A stretch of DNA of 35,348 nucleotides. It comes from Micavibrio sp. (GTDB taxonomy: Bacteria > Pseudomonadota > Alphaproteobacteria > Micavibrionales > Micavibrionaceae). Position numbers and translations under genes: made by a program. The notes below the pieces were generated by a model. The model did not search any database and was not told where the DNA came from. It saw only the letters and a program-made list of their open reading frames with translations. Each line of letters starts with the position of its first letter. Positions within the stretch are counted from its first letter, which is position 1. The stretch lies in assembly GCA_002695035.1 (NCBI GenBank), contig NZNU01000072.1, positions 1,727 to 37,074 on the forward strand. The letters are read 5' to 3'. Positions 7,492 through 14,730 of the stretch are shown here, one piece after another.

Positions 7492-8704
7492 AATTTCGGC
7501 TGGCCTCCAGCAGACATTTCGCAACAGCACTTTTGCCATACCAGTATTGAGGGGCACATTGTAACCTTTCAAGCACAGTTGGTTCTTCAGGCACTGCATC
7601 AGCAACCCTGTCCCGCACACCCTCTGCTCTTGCTGTAGCAGCTCGTCTCAGATCCCTGCTAGGTCTCACCACTTTTTCGCGAACATTTCCCTGCAATGAC
7701 GATGGCGCATGATCAGCGAAAGGCGCAGGAACTGCATCACGAGAGCCACCCTGTTGGCGATCAAAGCCATAAGTGTCTTCCTGAAACACCTCACCAAGCC
7801 CATCATAATCATCACCTTCAACCTCAAAGAACTCAATAGGACCCTGCTGATATTCCGCTGGCCACTGATCCATAATTATTGGCTCGCCTACGATATGAAA
7901 CTCTGTTTTAATATTTTCAGGCTGGACTTGATATTCAGGGTCTAATTCTGGAAAGACCTGCTTTAGTCCATTTTGAAAACCTTCTGGTAGTTTGTCTAGC
8001 AGATCAGGATTTTCTTTTAAAAAAGATCCCACAGTTTGTTTTGTCACTGGATGATTTTCAAGACTTCTTACATTTTCACAAGAGCTGATTATATCATTTA
8101 CCAATTCTGCAGCCAGAATTTGCTCCCTTTCCTCAACTGGCATATCTGGATGCGTTCTTGCCAGAACCTGCGCACGGAAACCGTAAGCCACAGCAAAGCG
8201 CTCGTAATTGGCAATCTGGAACTGCAATGCGGCATTGCGGATTTTCGTATCGTCATCGGGATAATTGCTGATCGTTGCCATAACAATTTGGTTTAAAGCC
8301 GCAAGCTTTGTCGTATCAAGCCTCAGGGCTGAAGCGACTTCCGAAAAGCCACTCATATGTTCTAAAAGCGCTTGGAGTTTTTCTTTATCAGCCCAATCTT
8401 CAGGAAATGCATGATATGTCTCCACAGCGCTTTCAACACCTGCATCGACCACGTTCATGATCACGTCCCCGCCTGTATATTTATCAATATATTGCAGTGA
8501 AATCACACCACCCCATATCGCAAGAGGTACACAGCTACTTAAAAATAGTTTTTTACGAGTGAGTGTGCCGTTAAAAAACTCGTTCAAAAACCCTTTTTTT
8601 GTCGATTTTTCTTTCAGATAAGACTCATCACATGGCATTAACCAGGGAGCAATCGCGTCCTCCTCACCGTTGTCCCAATCGTTATTAAGATATGTTCCTG
8701 TCAT
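7490..8704 (-). CDS. Single-pass membrane protein of unknown function
   Basis: The 404-aa product starts at the ATG at 8704. Residues 1-50 are polar and should be cytoplasmic. A hydrophobic segment at about 53-71 is preceded by LTRKK, so it is likely one membrane helix with the rest outside the cytoplasm. Residues about 95-270 look helical. The segment 275-320 is acidic and rich in Gly and Asp. Residues about 320-375 are strongly basic (VRPSRDLRRAATARAEG), and the tail carries Cys residues (LQCAPQYW, AKCLLEA). I recognise no family. It is flanked by a shared terminator and an AT-rich divergent region toward the phospholipase gene, and no operon partner is visible. Confidence 0.72.
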   Translation of the reverse strand: MTGTYLNNDWDNGEEDAIAPWLMPCDESYLKEKSTKKGFLNEFFNGTLTRKKLFLSSCVPLAIWGGVISLQYIDKYTGGDVIMNVVDAGVESAVETYHAFPEDWADKEKLQALLEHMSGFSEVASALRLDTTKLAALNQIVMATISNYPDDDTKIRNAALQFQIANYERFAVAYGFRAQVLARTHPDMPVEEREQILAAELVNDIISSCENVRSLENHPVTKQTVGSFLKENPDLLDKLPEGFQNGLKQVFPELDPEYQVQPENIKTEFHIVGEPIIMDQWPAEYQQGPIEFFEVEGDDYDGLGEVFQEDTYGFDRQQGGSRDAVPAPFADHAPSSLQGNVREKVVRPSRDLRRAATARAEGVRDRVADAVPEEPTVLERLQCAPQYWYGKSAVAKCLLEASRN

Positions 8705-8831
8705 AATTAACCTACTAAATAAAAAATTAACATAATAATATTAATGCAATATGTCAAACTAATATTTCAGACATTCGACTTAAGATGTTATTGATTTTGT
8801 CTTATATTATGAGGATACAGAAAGGCATGCT

Positions 8832-9899
8832 TTGACAAGTATAGCAGATAAAACGACATTCTTTACGCATACGGGTACATTCTGGGAAGGGCTCTACAAA
8901 GACTGCGAGAAGGCACGCACCTCCATTCTTTTTGAACAATACATCCTGGAAAATGATGATATAGGGCAGGGCTTCCTTGAATTGCTTCTAAAAAAAGCAA
9001 AAGAAGGGGTAAAGGTTACCCTTCTTCTGGACAAAATTGGTTCGCGCTCAGTCTATAATTCCCCTCTTATTCAGGATATTCGACAATATGGCGGTCACGT
9101 CGAGTTTTATAACAATATAGGCTGGCTTAACCTCGTTCTGCCCTGGACATGGCTGCCCCGCAATCATTCCAAGCTTTTCCTGATAGATGAAACTATTACA
9201 TATATAGGCGGAGCCTGCATCGCAGAAAATATGGCAGACTGGCGGGATATTGTAATTCGCCTTGAGGGAAAACTTTCTGATGTTGCAGATGAAAGTTTTA
9301 CACCGTCACCAAAAATAACTTTAAGCACAAAGCGGCGGAAAGGGCCTGAAATTGAGGGGCTCCAATATGTTATCTCTGGCCCTCACCTTCCGTCAGGCTC
9401 TATTTTCAAAGAACTCTTGAAACAGATACATTCAGCGCAACAAGAGATCTTATTGGTTACGCCTTATTTTCTGCCGCCGAAGCGTCTGAAATGGGCTTTG
9501 CTAAAGGCGAAAAAACGTGGTGTCGAGGTTAAAATTACAATCACGGGTGAAAGTGATGTCCCTCTTGTCCAGAATGTATCCCTGTCCTACCTGCCCCGCC
9601 TGATGAAGAAAGGGATACGCTTTTTTGCCTACAATGCAGGAGTTTGTCATGCCAAATATGCAATTGTTGATGGAAGATGGGCGATGCTTGGCAGTGCCAA
9701 TCTGGATTATTTAAGTCTTTTGCACAATAAAGAGGGCAACCTTTTGATTAAAAATCGGCAGATCATCAAGAAACTGGAAAACATATTTAAAGACAACCTG
9801 AAAAACTCAACAAAGTTTGAACCGGAATTTTGGGAAACGCTTCCTTTAAGAACTAAATTGTCCGGGTATCTGGGTCGGCTTTTCAAAAAAATGATGTGA
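8832..9899 (+). CDS. Phospholipase D superfamily protein, cardiolipin-synthase-like
   Basis: The 355-aa product carries two HKD motifs, as in bacterial cardiolipin synthases and related phosphatidyltransferases. The first is NHSKLFLID (H112, K114, D119) followed by GGACIAENMADWRD; the second is CHAKYAIVD (H273, K275, D280) followed by GSANLD. Unlike classic ClsA it has no N-terminal membrane helices, so it resembles the shorter ClsB/ClsC form that binds the membrane from the cytoplasm. It starts at a TTG (8832) with a gaaagg site about six bases before it; an ATG nearby is in another frame and ends at once. An EEP-family hydrolase gene follows after 8 bases, so the two are one operon. The likely reaction is phosphatidyl transfer or hydrolysis of a phosphodiester lipid. 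The exact lipid is unknown. Confidence 0.88.
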   Translation: MTSIADKTTFFTHTGTFWEGLYKDCEKARTSILFEQYILENDDIGQGFLELLLKKAKEGVKVTLLLDKIGSRSVYNSPLIQDIRQYGGHVEFYNNIGWLNLVLPWTWLPRNHSKLFLIDETITYIGGACIAENMADWRDIVIRLEGKLSDVADESFTPSPKITLSTKRRKGPEIEGLQYVISGPHLPSGSIFKELLKQIHSAQQEILLVTPYFLPPKRLKWALLKAKKRGVEVKITITGESDVPLVQNVSLSYLPRLMKKGIRFFAYNAGVCHAKYAIVDGRWAMLGSANLDYLSLLHNKEGNLLIKNRQIIKKLENIFKDNLKNSTKFEPEFWETLPLRTKLSGYLGRLFKKMM

Positions 9900-9907
9900 G
9901 GCAGTAA

Positions 9908-10663
9908 ATGAGCTATAGAATTTTGTTCAGTAATATTGGCTATGCGCGTGGAATCGATGGATCTTTGAAGCAACATATTACTCGCGCTACACGACATCTC
10001 TATTGCTCCCTACCAACGCAAGAGCTGGTCATTGGACAATTAAAGGAGATCATTAAAACGAATACTCCAGATATTTGCTGTTTTGTAGAAATTGATAAAG
10101 GGTCTTTATTATCCGGCAATTATAACCAGATAGAAGCCCTTATTGACCATGAATACGCCTTTCATGCCGTGTCTGGTAAATACGGTCAGGGAAGCCTGAG
10201 GCAACATATTCCTTTTTATAAAGGCAAAAGTAACGGCTTTATCACCAAAGAGAAACTGCCTTTTAAACAGATCAATTTCAAATATGGGGCAAAAAAATTG
10301 CTTTACGCAGTATCACTGCCTGATGATATTACACTTTTATTTGCACATTTCTCACTGCGCTACTCCACACGCCAGAAGCAGTTTGAGGAAATAAAGAGAA
10401 TACGTCACCAGTTTGGAGAAAAGGTGATTTTACTGGCCGATTTTAATATATTGAAGGGCATAAGCGAATTAGACAGCTTTTCGGAAAAAGACAGTTTCCG
10501 CCTTCTCAATGACCCAGACCAACCCACATTTATATTTCATAGACGCCGACTATTACTGGATTTATGTCTCTATACACCAGCGCTGGAAGGAAAGCTGGAA
10601 CTGGATATCATTCCCCAACCTTTCTCTGATCATGCGGCCCTTCTGGTTGAGGTTAAGAGCTAG
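9908..10663 (+). CDS. Endonuclease/exonuclease/phosphatase (EEP) family hydrolase
   Basis: The 251-aa product keeps all usual EEP metal and catalytic positions: Asn9 in FSNIGYA, Glu61 in FVEID, His147 in FAHFSLR, Asp178/Asn180 in LADFN, Asp218 in LLLDLCLY and Asp241/His242 in SDHAAL. The family includes DNases, sphingomyelinases and inositol-polyphosphate phosphatases, all Mg-dependent phosphoester hydrolases. There is no signal peptide. Because it directly follows a phospholipase D gene, and a second such pair is found at 14731-17582, a lipid or lipid-derived phosphodiester substrate is more likely than DNA; this is inference from context. The last 11 bases overlap the end of the convergent CDF-like gene. 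Confidence 0.85.
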   Translation: MSYRILFSNIGYARGIDGSLKQHITRATRHLYCSLPTQELVIGQLKEIIKTNTPDICCFVEIDKGSLLSGNYNQIEALIDHEYAFHAVSGKYGQGSLRQHIPFYKGKSNGFITKEKLPFKQINFKYGAKKLLYAVSLPDDITLLFAHFSLRYSTRQKQFEEIKRIRHQFGEKVILLADFNILKGISELDSFSEKDSFRLLNDPDQPTFIFHRRRLLLDLCLYTPALEGKLELDIIPQPFSDHAALLVEVKS

Positions 10664-11609
10664 TTTTTTTCTCTTCCGGAATAAGCGACAAGGCAAATTC
10701 TCGCAGGCGCCAGTCCATATCGCAAATCTCGGCAATTGCGTTTCTGAATTTGTCAGGGTCAATCGCTTTCTGGTCTTTCACCCTTATAAATCCTTCACCA
10801 TTTATAAGATGCCCGCTTTCATAAAGGCGCACCTGTGCCTCCTCAACCCAGTCATACGCTATCAGCTTTAATTGAATTTTATCGGGCAGGTCAATATAGC
10901 CTCCACCAACTGATTTGGGCGCACGGTTTATCAGACCTGTGACCGCCTCTGCTGTCTGGCTCCAGCCATCTTTTAAAATATCCAGGGAAATAATCATGGC
11001 GGCCAGCGCATCAGCCCACCACCATCCCATACCTATACCCAAAACACCGCCTATGGCCGCAACGGCTGTCATCCAGTCGGCCTTGTTCATTTTACCATCA
11101 GTAAAAAGGATTTTGTCATTCAGCACTTTTGAATATTTCAGCTTGAAGCCCCCTAAAATGACAGGTGGAAAAGTCCCCCATAAGAGGACAAGTATCATCC
11201 ACCACCCCAGCCAGATATCCTGACCGAAAAAGGATTTGAGGCCAATTGTCGGATGTTCCCGGTACAAAAGTTTCAAAGCGGATTCTATAAAGAGGAAACC
11301 ACCCATTATGAATAAAGCAAGTGCCGCACATAAAAACAGAATTGACGTGACCCGGTGAAATCCAAAAGGATAATGTTTTGTTGGCTTGCGCCAGCACACA
11401 TAACTGCTGAACAGAAAACAAATGGGTGGTATCAGGCTCAGGCAATCTTCAATCCAGGCCGTTTTCATGGCCTGTGAAGACCCCATAACAATGTACATCA
11501 AGTAAATAACACTGACGAGATAGGCCAGAGAGATATACTCAGACAGCCTTGCCTTTTTTAAAGCCTTGTCCTGCTCTTCAGAAAATTCATATTGCGGTGC
11601 GAGCCTCAT
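10653..11609 (-). CDS. CDF-like cation transporter with atypical metal site
   Basis: The 318-aa product resembles cation diffusion facilitators: about six membrane segments, a HYPFGFHR loop (residues 79-86) equivalent to the usual YPFGHxR, and a C-terminal cytoplasmic domain of about 90 residues. The usual metal ligands of helices 2 and 5 are only partly kept. Helix 2 has E54/D55 but PP where the second Asp is expected. Helix 5 has D178 in MNKADW without the His four residues before it. Asp200 in WWADAL is an additional acidic site. Its ATG overlaps by 4 bases the stop of a solute-binding lipoprotein gene, so the two are translated together, at the end of the stress operon. It may carry a divalent cation such as Zn, Fe or Mn, or something else. 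The substrate cannot be assigned. Confidence 0.82.
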   Translation of the reverse strand: MRLAPQYEFSEEQDKALKKARLSEYISLAYLVSVIYLMYIVMGSSQAMKTAWIEDCLSLIPPICFLFSSYVCWRKPTKHYPFGFHRVTSILFLCAALALFIMGGFLFIESALKLLYREHPTIGLKSFFGQDIWLGWWMILVLLWGTFPPVILGGFKLKYSKVLNDKILFTDGKMNKADWMTAVAAIGGVLGIGMGWWWADALAAMIISLDILKDGWSQTAEAVTGLINRAPKSVGGGYIDLPDKIQLKLIAYDWVEEAQVRLYESGHLINGEGFIRVKDQKAIDPDKFRNAIAEICDMDWRLREFALSLIPEEKKTSS

Positions 11610-12082
11610 AAACCGTGATTCTCAACCCCATCGTAGTAAGATGCCAAGAAGCTTTCCAGCTCTATAAGAAAAGCATTTTCCCCCCTTTGCAAAGCCAAAA
11701 CATGATGGTCAATCTTATCTTCCCCTGTCTTGAGATAAGGCCGCGTAAGCCCGACTTGTTTATGGCGCGGACTGTCTGCCGTCAACCAACCTGCTACTAG
11801 ATCAAGCTCATTATTTTTTAATTTCTTTATGGCAACCGCCTCCGGGTAAATATGCCATTCGGGGGCACCTCCAAGTGTTTTTGAAAATGCCTCTACAAGT
11901 TTGACCTCGCTCCCACGCATTTTGCCATCCTCCTCATATATCCAAGGGTTGTGCTCTATGACACCCACCTTCAATATTCCGGATTTCCTGATTTTTTGAA
12001 GGCTGTTTTCAACATCTTTGGGATAGTTATCGCAGCCCATAACCAGCGCGCATAAAACCATACCAAAAATAAAGCGCTTCAT
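11606..12082 (-). CDS. Lipoprotein with a shortened (one-lobe) solute-binding protein family 3 domain
   Basis: The 158-aa product starts at ATG 12082 with a gaaggg Shine-Dalgarno. A lipoprotein signal ends at the lipobox LVMGC (Cys17). Residues about 33-110 match the start of amino-acid-type periplasmic binding domains: ILKVGVIEHNPWIYEEDGK, GSEVKLVEAF, LKNNELDLVAGWLTADSPRHKQVGLTRPYLK. The second lobe, normally about 90-100 residues, is absent. The chain goes straight to VLALQRGENAFLIELESFL, which resembles the normal C-terminal return strand and helix. No frameshift is evident, so this is a compact form rather than a broken gene. No ABC permease or ATPase is nearby. Instead it is coupled to the CDF-like gene by a 4-base overlap, so it may sense or feed that transporter. 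Confidence 0.8.
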   Translation of the reverse strand: MKRFIFGMVLCALVMGCDNYPKDVENSLQKIRKSGILKVGVIEHNPWIYEEDGKMRGSEVKLVEAFSKTLGGAPEWHIYPEAVAIKKLKNNELDLVAGWLTADSPRHKQVGLTRPYLKTGEDKIDHHVLALQRGENAFLIELESFLASYYDGVENHGL

Positions 12083-12085
12083 TTG

Positions 12086-12607
12086 TTACCCTTCCATAAA
12101 ATCACTGACCGGGCTTAGCGTTTTCAGATCTTTCTTATCATTTGTATAAGGAATAACACTCAAGCGCCCATCTGTTTCCAATATAACGGCCTTTACCTGT
12201 GCCGGATCAGACATACCGTTATTGCGCATGGAGGCAAGAACTTCAACCTCTGTAATGCGTTCCTGACATAAATTGTCTTTCTGATAGCTGCCCTCATAAA
12301 ACAAAACAGTGGGTTTAGACTTTATGATCTCCTGAAATACATCAGAACGCACCTCCAGCCAGGCAATAATATACTGAACAAGGATAATAATCCCCAATGC
12401 CGCCATGCCTTCGACAATTGTGACATCCTTACTGATTATGGTGGTGGCAAGGGTTGATCCCATCGTTACAGTCATCACAAAATCAAAGGCATTCATCTTT
12501 GACAGTGTTCTTTTACCCGACAGCCGCAGGAAAAAGACGAGTCCGATGAAACAGATCGTCCCCTTCGTTAAAACCACGACAACGCTGTTAAAATCCTCAA
12601 ACCACAT
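12086..12607 (-). CDS. DUF421/YetF family membrane protein
   Basis: The 173-aa product has three N-terminal membrane segments and a C-terminal soluble domain of about 90 residues, the arrangement of the YetF/YdfR/YkjA (DUF421) group. The signatures RLSGKRTLSKMNAFDFVMTVTMGS (residues about 28-51) and the KPTVLFYEGSYQKDNL segment are typical. Function is not settled; these proteins often belong to general stress or sporulation regulons. It lies 15 bases after the dehydrogenase gene and 3 bases before the binding lipoprotein gene, in the middle of the minus-strand stress operon. An aggtgg Shine-Dalgarno supports the start at 12607. Confidence 0.9.
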   Translation of the reverse strand: MWFEDFNSVVVVLTKGTICFIGLVFFLRLSGKRTLSKMNAFDFVMTVTMGSTLATTIISKDVTIVEGMAALGIIILVQYIIAWLEVRSDVFQEIIKSKPTVLFYEGSYQKDNLCQERITEVEVLASMRNNGMSDPAQVKAVILETDGRLSVIPYTNDKKDLKTLSPVSDFMEG

Positions 12608-12622
12608 AAGCCACCTGTTTTA

Positions 12623-13471
12623 CTACCCCCCTATGATTGTGCCTCCGTTGGGATGTATCACCTGTCCAGTGATATAGCTTGCATCATCACAGGCCAGAAA
12701 GATAAAGGCCGGTGCAACCTCATCAGGTTGGCCGGGACGCCCCATCGGGGAACCCTGCCCAAACTCCTTAACCTGTTCGGCCTCAAAAGACGCCGGTATG
12801 AGAGGAGTCCAGATCGGCCCGGGGGCGACTGCGTTAACACGTATGCCTTTATCAATCAGATTGCCTGATAAAGACCGTGTTAGGCCGACTATGGCCCCTT
12901 TGGTTGCCGCATAATCCATTAAAACCTCTTTACCGCGATAAGCAACAATGGAGGCTGTGTTCACAATAGAGTCACCTTTTTTCAGATGCTTAAGAGCCGC
13001 CTGAGTTAAAAAGAAAAGCCCAAAAATATTGGTGTCAAAAGTGCGGCGCAGCTGGTCTTCGCTGATGTCTTCAAGGCTTTCCTGAATATGCTGTTCGGCG
13101 GCATTATTTATCAATATATTCAACCCGCCAAATTCCTTAACGGTTTTTTCAACCGCCTCAGCACAAAATGCCTTGCTGGCAATATCGCCTTTAATGGGAA
13201 GAGCCTTACGCCCCTCTTTTTCTATATATTCGGCGGTTATGGCCGCATCCTCATCTTCGTCCAGATAAATAAAAGCAACATCCGCACCTTCCTTAGCACA
13301 TCCTATGCTTACAGCACGACCTATTCCGCTGTCCCCACCGCTGACAAGGACTTTTTTGCCCTTCAGTTTTCCAGCGGCCTTATATTCTTTCATGAAAGAG
13401 TCCGGCTTCGGCGTCATTTCTGTTTCGTCACCTGGCTGGTGGTTTTGATGTTGTGCAGGTTGGCTGTTCAT
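12623..13471 (-). CDS. Short-chain dehydrogenase/reductase of the general-stress (YghA/GSP39-like) type
   Basis: The 282-aa product is a classical SDR. The cofactor loop is VSGGDSGIGRAV (near residues 44-55), NNAAEQH gives the Asn region, Ser is in NTASIVAY, and YAATK is the catalytic Tyr-Lys pair. The polar N-terminal tail (QPAQHQNHQPGDETEMTPKPD) is typical of the YghA/YhdF/GSP39 branch, NAD(P)-dependent enzymes made under general stress. The substrate is unknown; aldehydes or sugars are plausible. The start at 13471 has a strong aaggag Shine-Dalgarno, 2 bases after the MgtC gene. Its place between MgtC and DUF421 in an EcfG-controlled run agrees with a stress role. Confidence 0.93.
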   Translation of the reverse strand: MNSQPAQHQNHQPGDETEMTPKPDSFMKEYKAAGKLKGKKVLVSGGDSGIGRAVSIGCAKEGADVAFIYLDEDEDAAITAEYIEKEGRKALPIKGDIASKAFCAEAVEKTVKEFGGLNILINNAAEQHIQESLEDISEDQLRRTFDTNIFGLFFLTQAALKHLKKGDSIVNTASIVAYRGKEVLMDYAATKGAIVGLTRSLSGNLIDKGIRVNAVAPGPIWTPLIPASFEAEQVKEFGQGSPMGRPGQPDEVAPAFIFLACDDASYITGQVIHPNGGTIIGG

Positions 13472-13473
13472 AT

Positions 13474-13992
13474 CTACTCCTTTTTGTCTTCTGATTTTGT
13501 CTTTTTTTCTTGGTGGTAAACTTCGCTTTCATGAAATAAGGGCCCTCTTAAGCGGCCAAACAGGATTAAGGTAACCGCTAGAACGAGAAAGCCGAGTATG
13601 GCTAGCCCATACAGACCAAACCCCAACATCAAGCCCATCGCTCCAGCACTCCAGATACTGGCCCCAGTGGCCGAGCCTAAAATATTTTGTCCTTCTCCTT
13701 TGATAATTGCCCCGGCACCTAGAAAACCGATACCAACCAAAACACCTTCGACAAGCCTTAAAATATCCATTTCCAATAAATTAGATGACCCCTGATAAAT
13801 AAAATAAAGTTCATTGCCCATTATCGCGAGTAGGCAGGTTGTGGTGGCCACAATCATATAGACACGAAAATCAATAGGTTTATTTTTAATACTGCGGTCA
13901 TAGCCAAGACAAAAACCAAACAGCATGGCCAACACCACCCTGAACAGAGCGTCCAACCAACCCAGACTTTGTAAATCCAGTGTAAAGTCCAT
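13474..13992 (-). CDS. MgtC/SapB family membrane protein
   Basis: The 172-aa product has four to five membrane segments with the family pattern LAMLFGFCLGYDRS (residues about 21-34), the second-segment VYMIVATTTCLLAIMG, and GIGFLGAGAIIKGEGQNILGSATGASIWSAGAMG split over the next helices. Where MgtC normally has GLERE after the first helix this protein has GYDRS, so one acidic position is kept as Asp. Family members help cells in low magnesium and acid stress; in Salmonella MgtC acts on the F-ATPase and phosphate uptake. The C-terminus is a charged 20-residue tail. It starts at 13992 just after a hairpin that may reduce transcription from the DUF892 gene, and it is 2 bases from the SDR gene. 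Confidence 0.9.
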   Translation of the reverse strand: MDFTLDLQSLGWLDALFRVVLAMLFGFCLGYDRSIKNKPIDFRVYMIVATTTCLLAIMGNELYFIYQGSSNLLEMDILRLVEGVLVGIGFLGAGAIIKGEGQNILGSATGASIWSAGAMGLMLGFGLYGLAILGFLVLAVTLILFGRLRGPLFHESEVYHQEKKTKSEDKKE

Positions 13993-14004
13993 GTCTTTCC
14001 CCCT

Positions 14005-14038
14005 AAAAAAACTGTGCCGGTGTATTGCTACACCGGCA
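14005..14038 (-). terminator. Hairpin with T-tract between the DUF892 and mgtC-like genes (terminator or attenuator)
   Basis: A perfect 10-bp stem with a four-base loop (TGCCGGTGTA, loop, TACACCGGCA) is followed on the minus strand, after three bases, by seven T. The T run leads directly into the Shine-Dalgarno of the next gene at 13992. This leaves no space for a separate promoter, so partial readthrough is likely. Confidence 0.8.
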
Positions 14039-14057
14039 TTCAGTTTGTTGAGTACTG

Positions 14058-14555
14058 TTACGCTGCCTGTTCCATGGCACTATCTTCAATGCCATCACAC
14101 ACGCTTGTCAGTTTCTCATCTGTTGCTTTTTCCTGCTCCAGAATTTCATGGAGTAGGTCTGCGGCCTCAGTAAATCCGAGCTTCTTGGCCATATTGCACA
14201 ATGCACCATAAGAGGCGATTTCATAGTGCTCAACCTTTTGCGCAGCTGCGATCAGAGCAGAATCAAGAACAGCACCTTTTTCGGCCTCTTCCATCAATTC
14301 TTCACCCTCTTCAAGAAGGCCTTCAATAGCTTCACATTCTTCTCTGGCTTGCTCGAGACCTGTTAGTTCAAAAACTTTTTCAAGCTTTTTAATCTGGTCT
14401 TTTGTTTCTTCCAGATGTTGTTCAAAGCCGGCTCTTAAATCTTCATTTGTGGCCTTTCCAACCATTTTTGGCAGGGCTTTTGTGATTTTATTTTCTGCAA
14501 AATACATATCCTGCAAAAGATGTTCAAATAGATTTTCCAAACTGGATAACGTCAT
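14058..14555 (-). CDS. Ferritin-like DUF892 protein (YciE/YciF family)
   Basis: The 165-aa product is a four-helix ferritin-like protein. Candidate metal ligands are Glu21 in YFAENK, the Glu/His cluster around 45-50 in FEQHLEET, Glu109/His110/Glu112 in VEHYEIASYG, and Glu137-Asp146 near LLHEILEQEKATDE. E. coli YciE and YciF belong to this family, and members are classic general stress proteins, perhaps iron or oxidant handling. I chose the ATG at 14555 because aaaaggagat stands just before it. An in-frame start 42 bases further upstream would place the promoter -10 element inside the gene. It is the first gene of the minus-strand stress run, and an EcfG-like promoter lies 38-62 bases upstream. 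Confidence 0.92.
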   Translation of the reverse strand: MTLSSLENLFEHLLQDMYFAENKITKALPKMVGKATNEDLRAGFEQHLEETKDQIKKLEKVFELTGLEQAREECEAIEGLLEEGEELMEEAEKGAVLDSALIAAAQKVEHYEIASYGALCNMAKKLGFTEAADLLHEILEQEKATDEKLTSVCDGIEDSAMEQAA

Positions 14556-14592
14556 TTCTATCTCCTTTTTTATGAGTTTCAAACACAGATCA

Positions 14593-14617
14593 AACAAAAC
14601 AGGAATGAATACGTTCC
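14593..14617 (-). promoter_or_regulatory. EcfG-type promoter of the DUF892-mgtC-SDR operon
   Basis: Read on the minus strand: GGAAC at 14617-14613, 16 bases, then TGTT at 14596-14593. The -35 is exact and the -10 has one change from CGTT. The 5' untranslated part would be about 30 bases to the ATG at 14555. Confidence 0.65.
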
Positions 14618-14665
14618 AGAAATTCTTTGTTTATAATTTCTTTAAAAGCCCCCATTCTTAAAAAA

Positions 14666-14690
14666 GGAACTTATTATAAAAAAAATGGTT
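14666..14690 (+). promoter_or_regulatory. EcfG-type promoter of the PLD-VTT and EEP operon
   Basis: GGAAC at 14666-14670, then 16 bases rich in A/T, then GGTT at 14687-14690. The -35 is exact and the -10 has one change from CGTT. It points to the gene at 14731, about 40 bases downstream, and is divergent from the promoter at 14593-14617. Confidence 0.62.
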
Positions 14691-14730
14691 TGAGGCTTCT
14701 AAGCAATTCTAAAATCTGTATAATTTTTAA

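Noticed and set aside
8705-8831. Sigma-70 promoter for the phospholipase D gene at 8832
   Set aside because: The region is AT-rich but no -35/-10 pair with normal spacing could be settled on.
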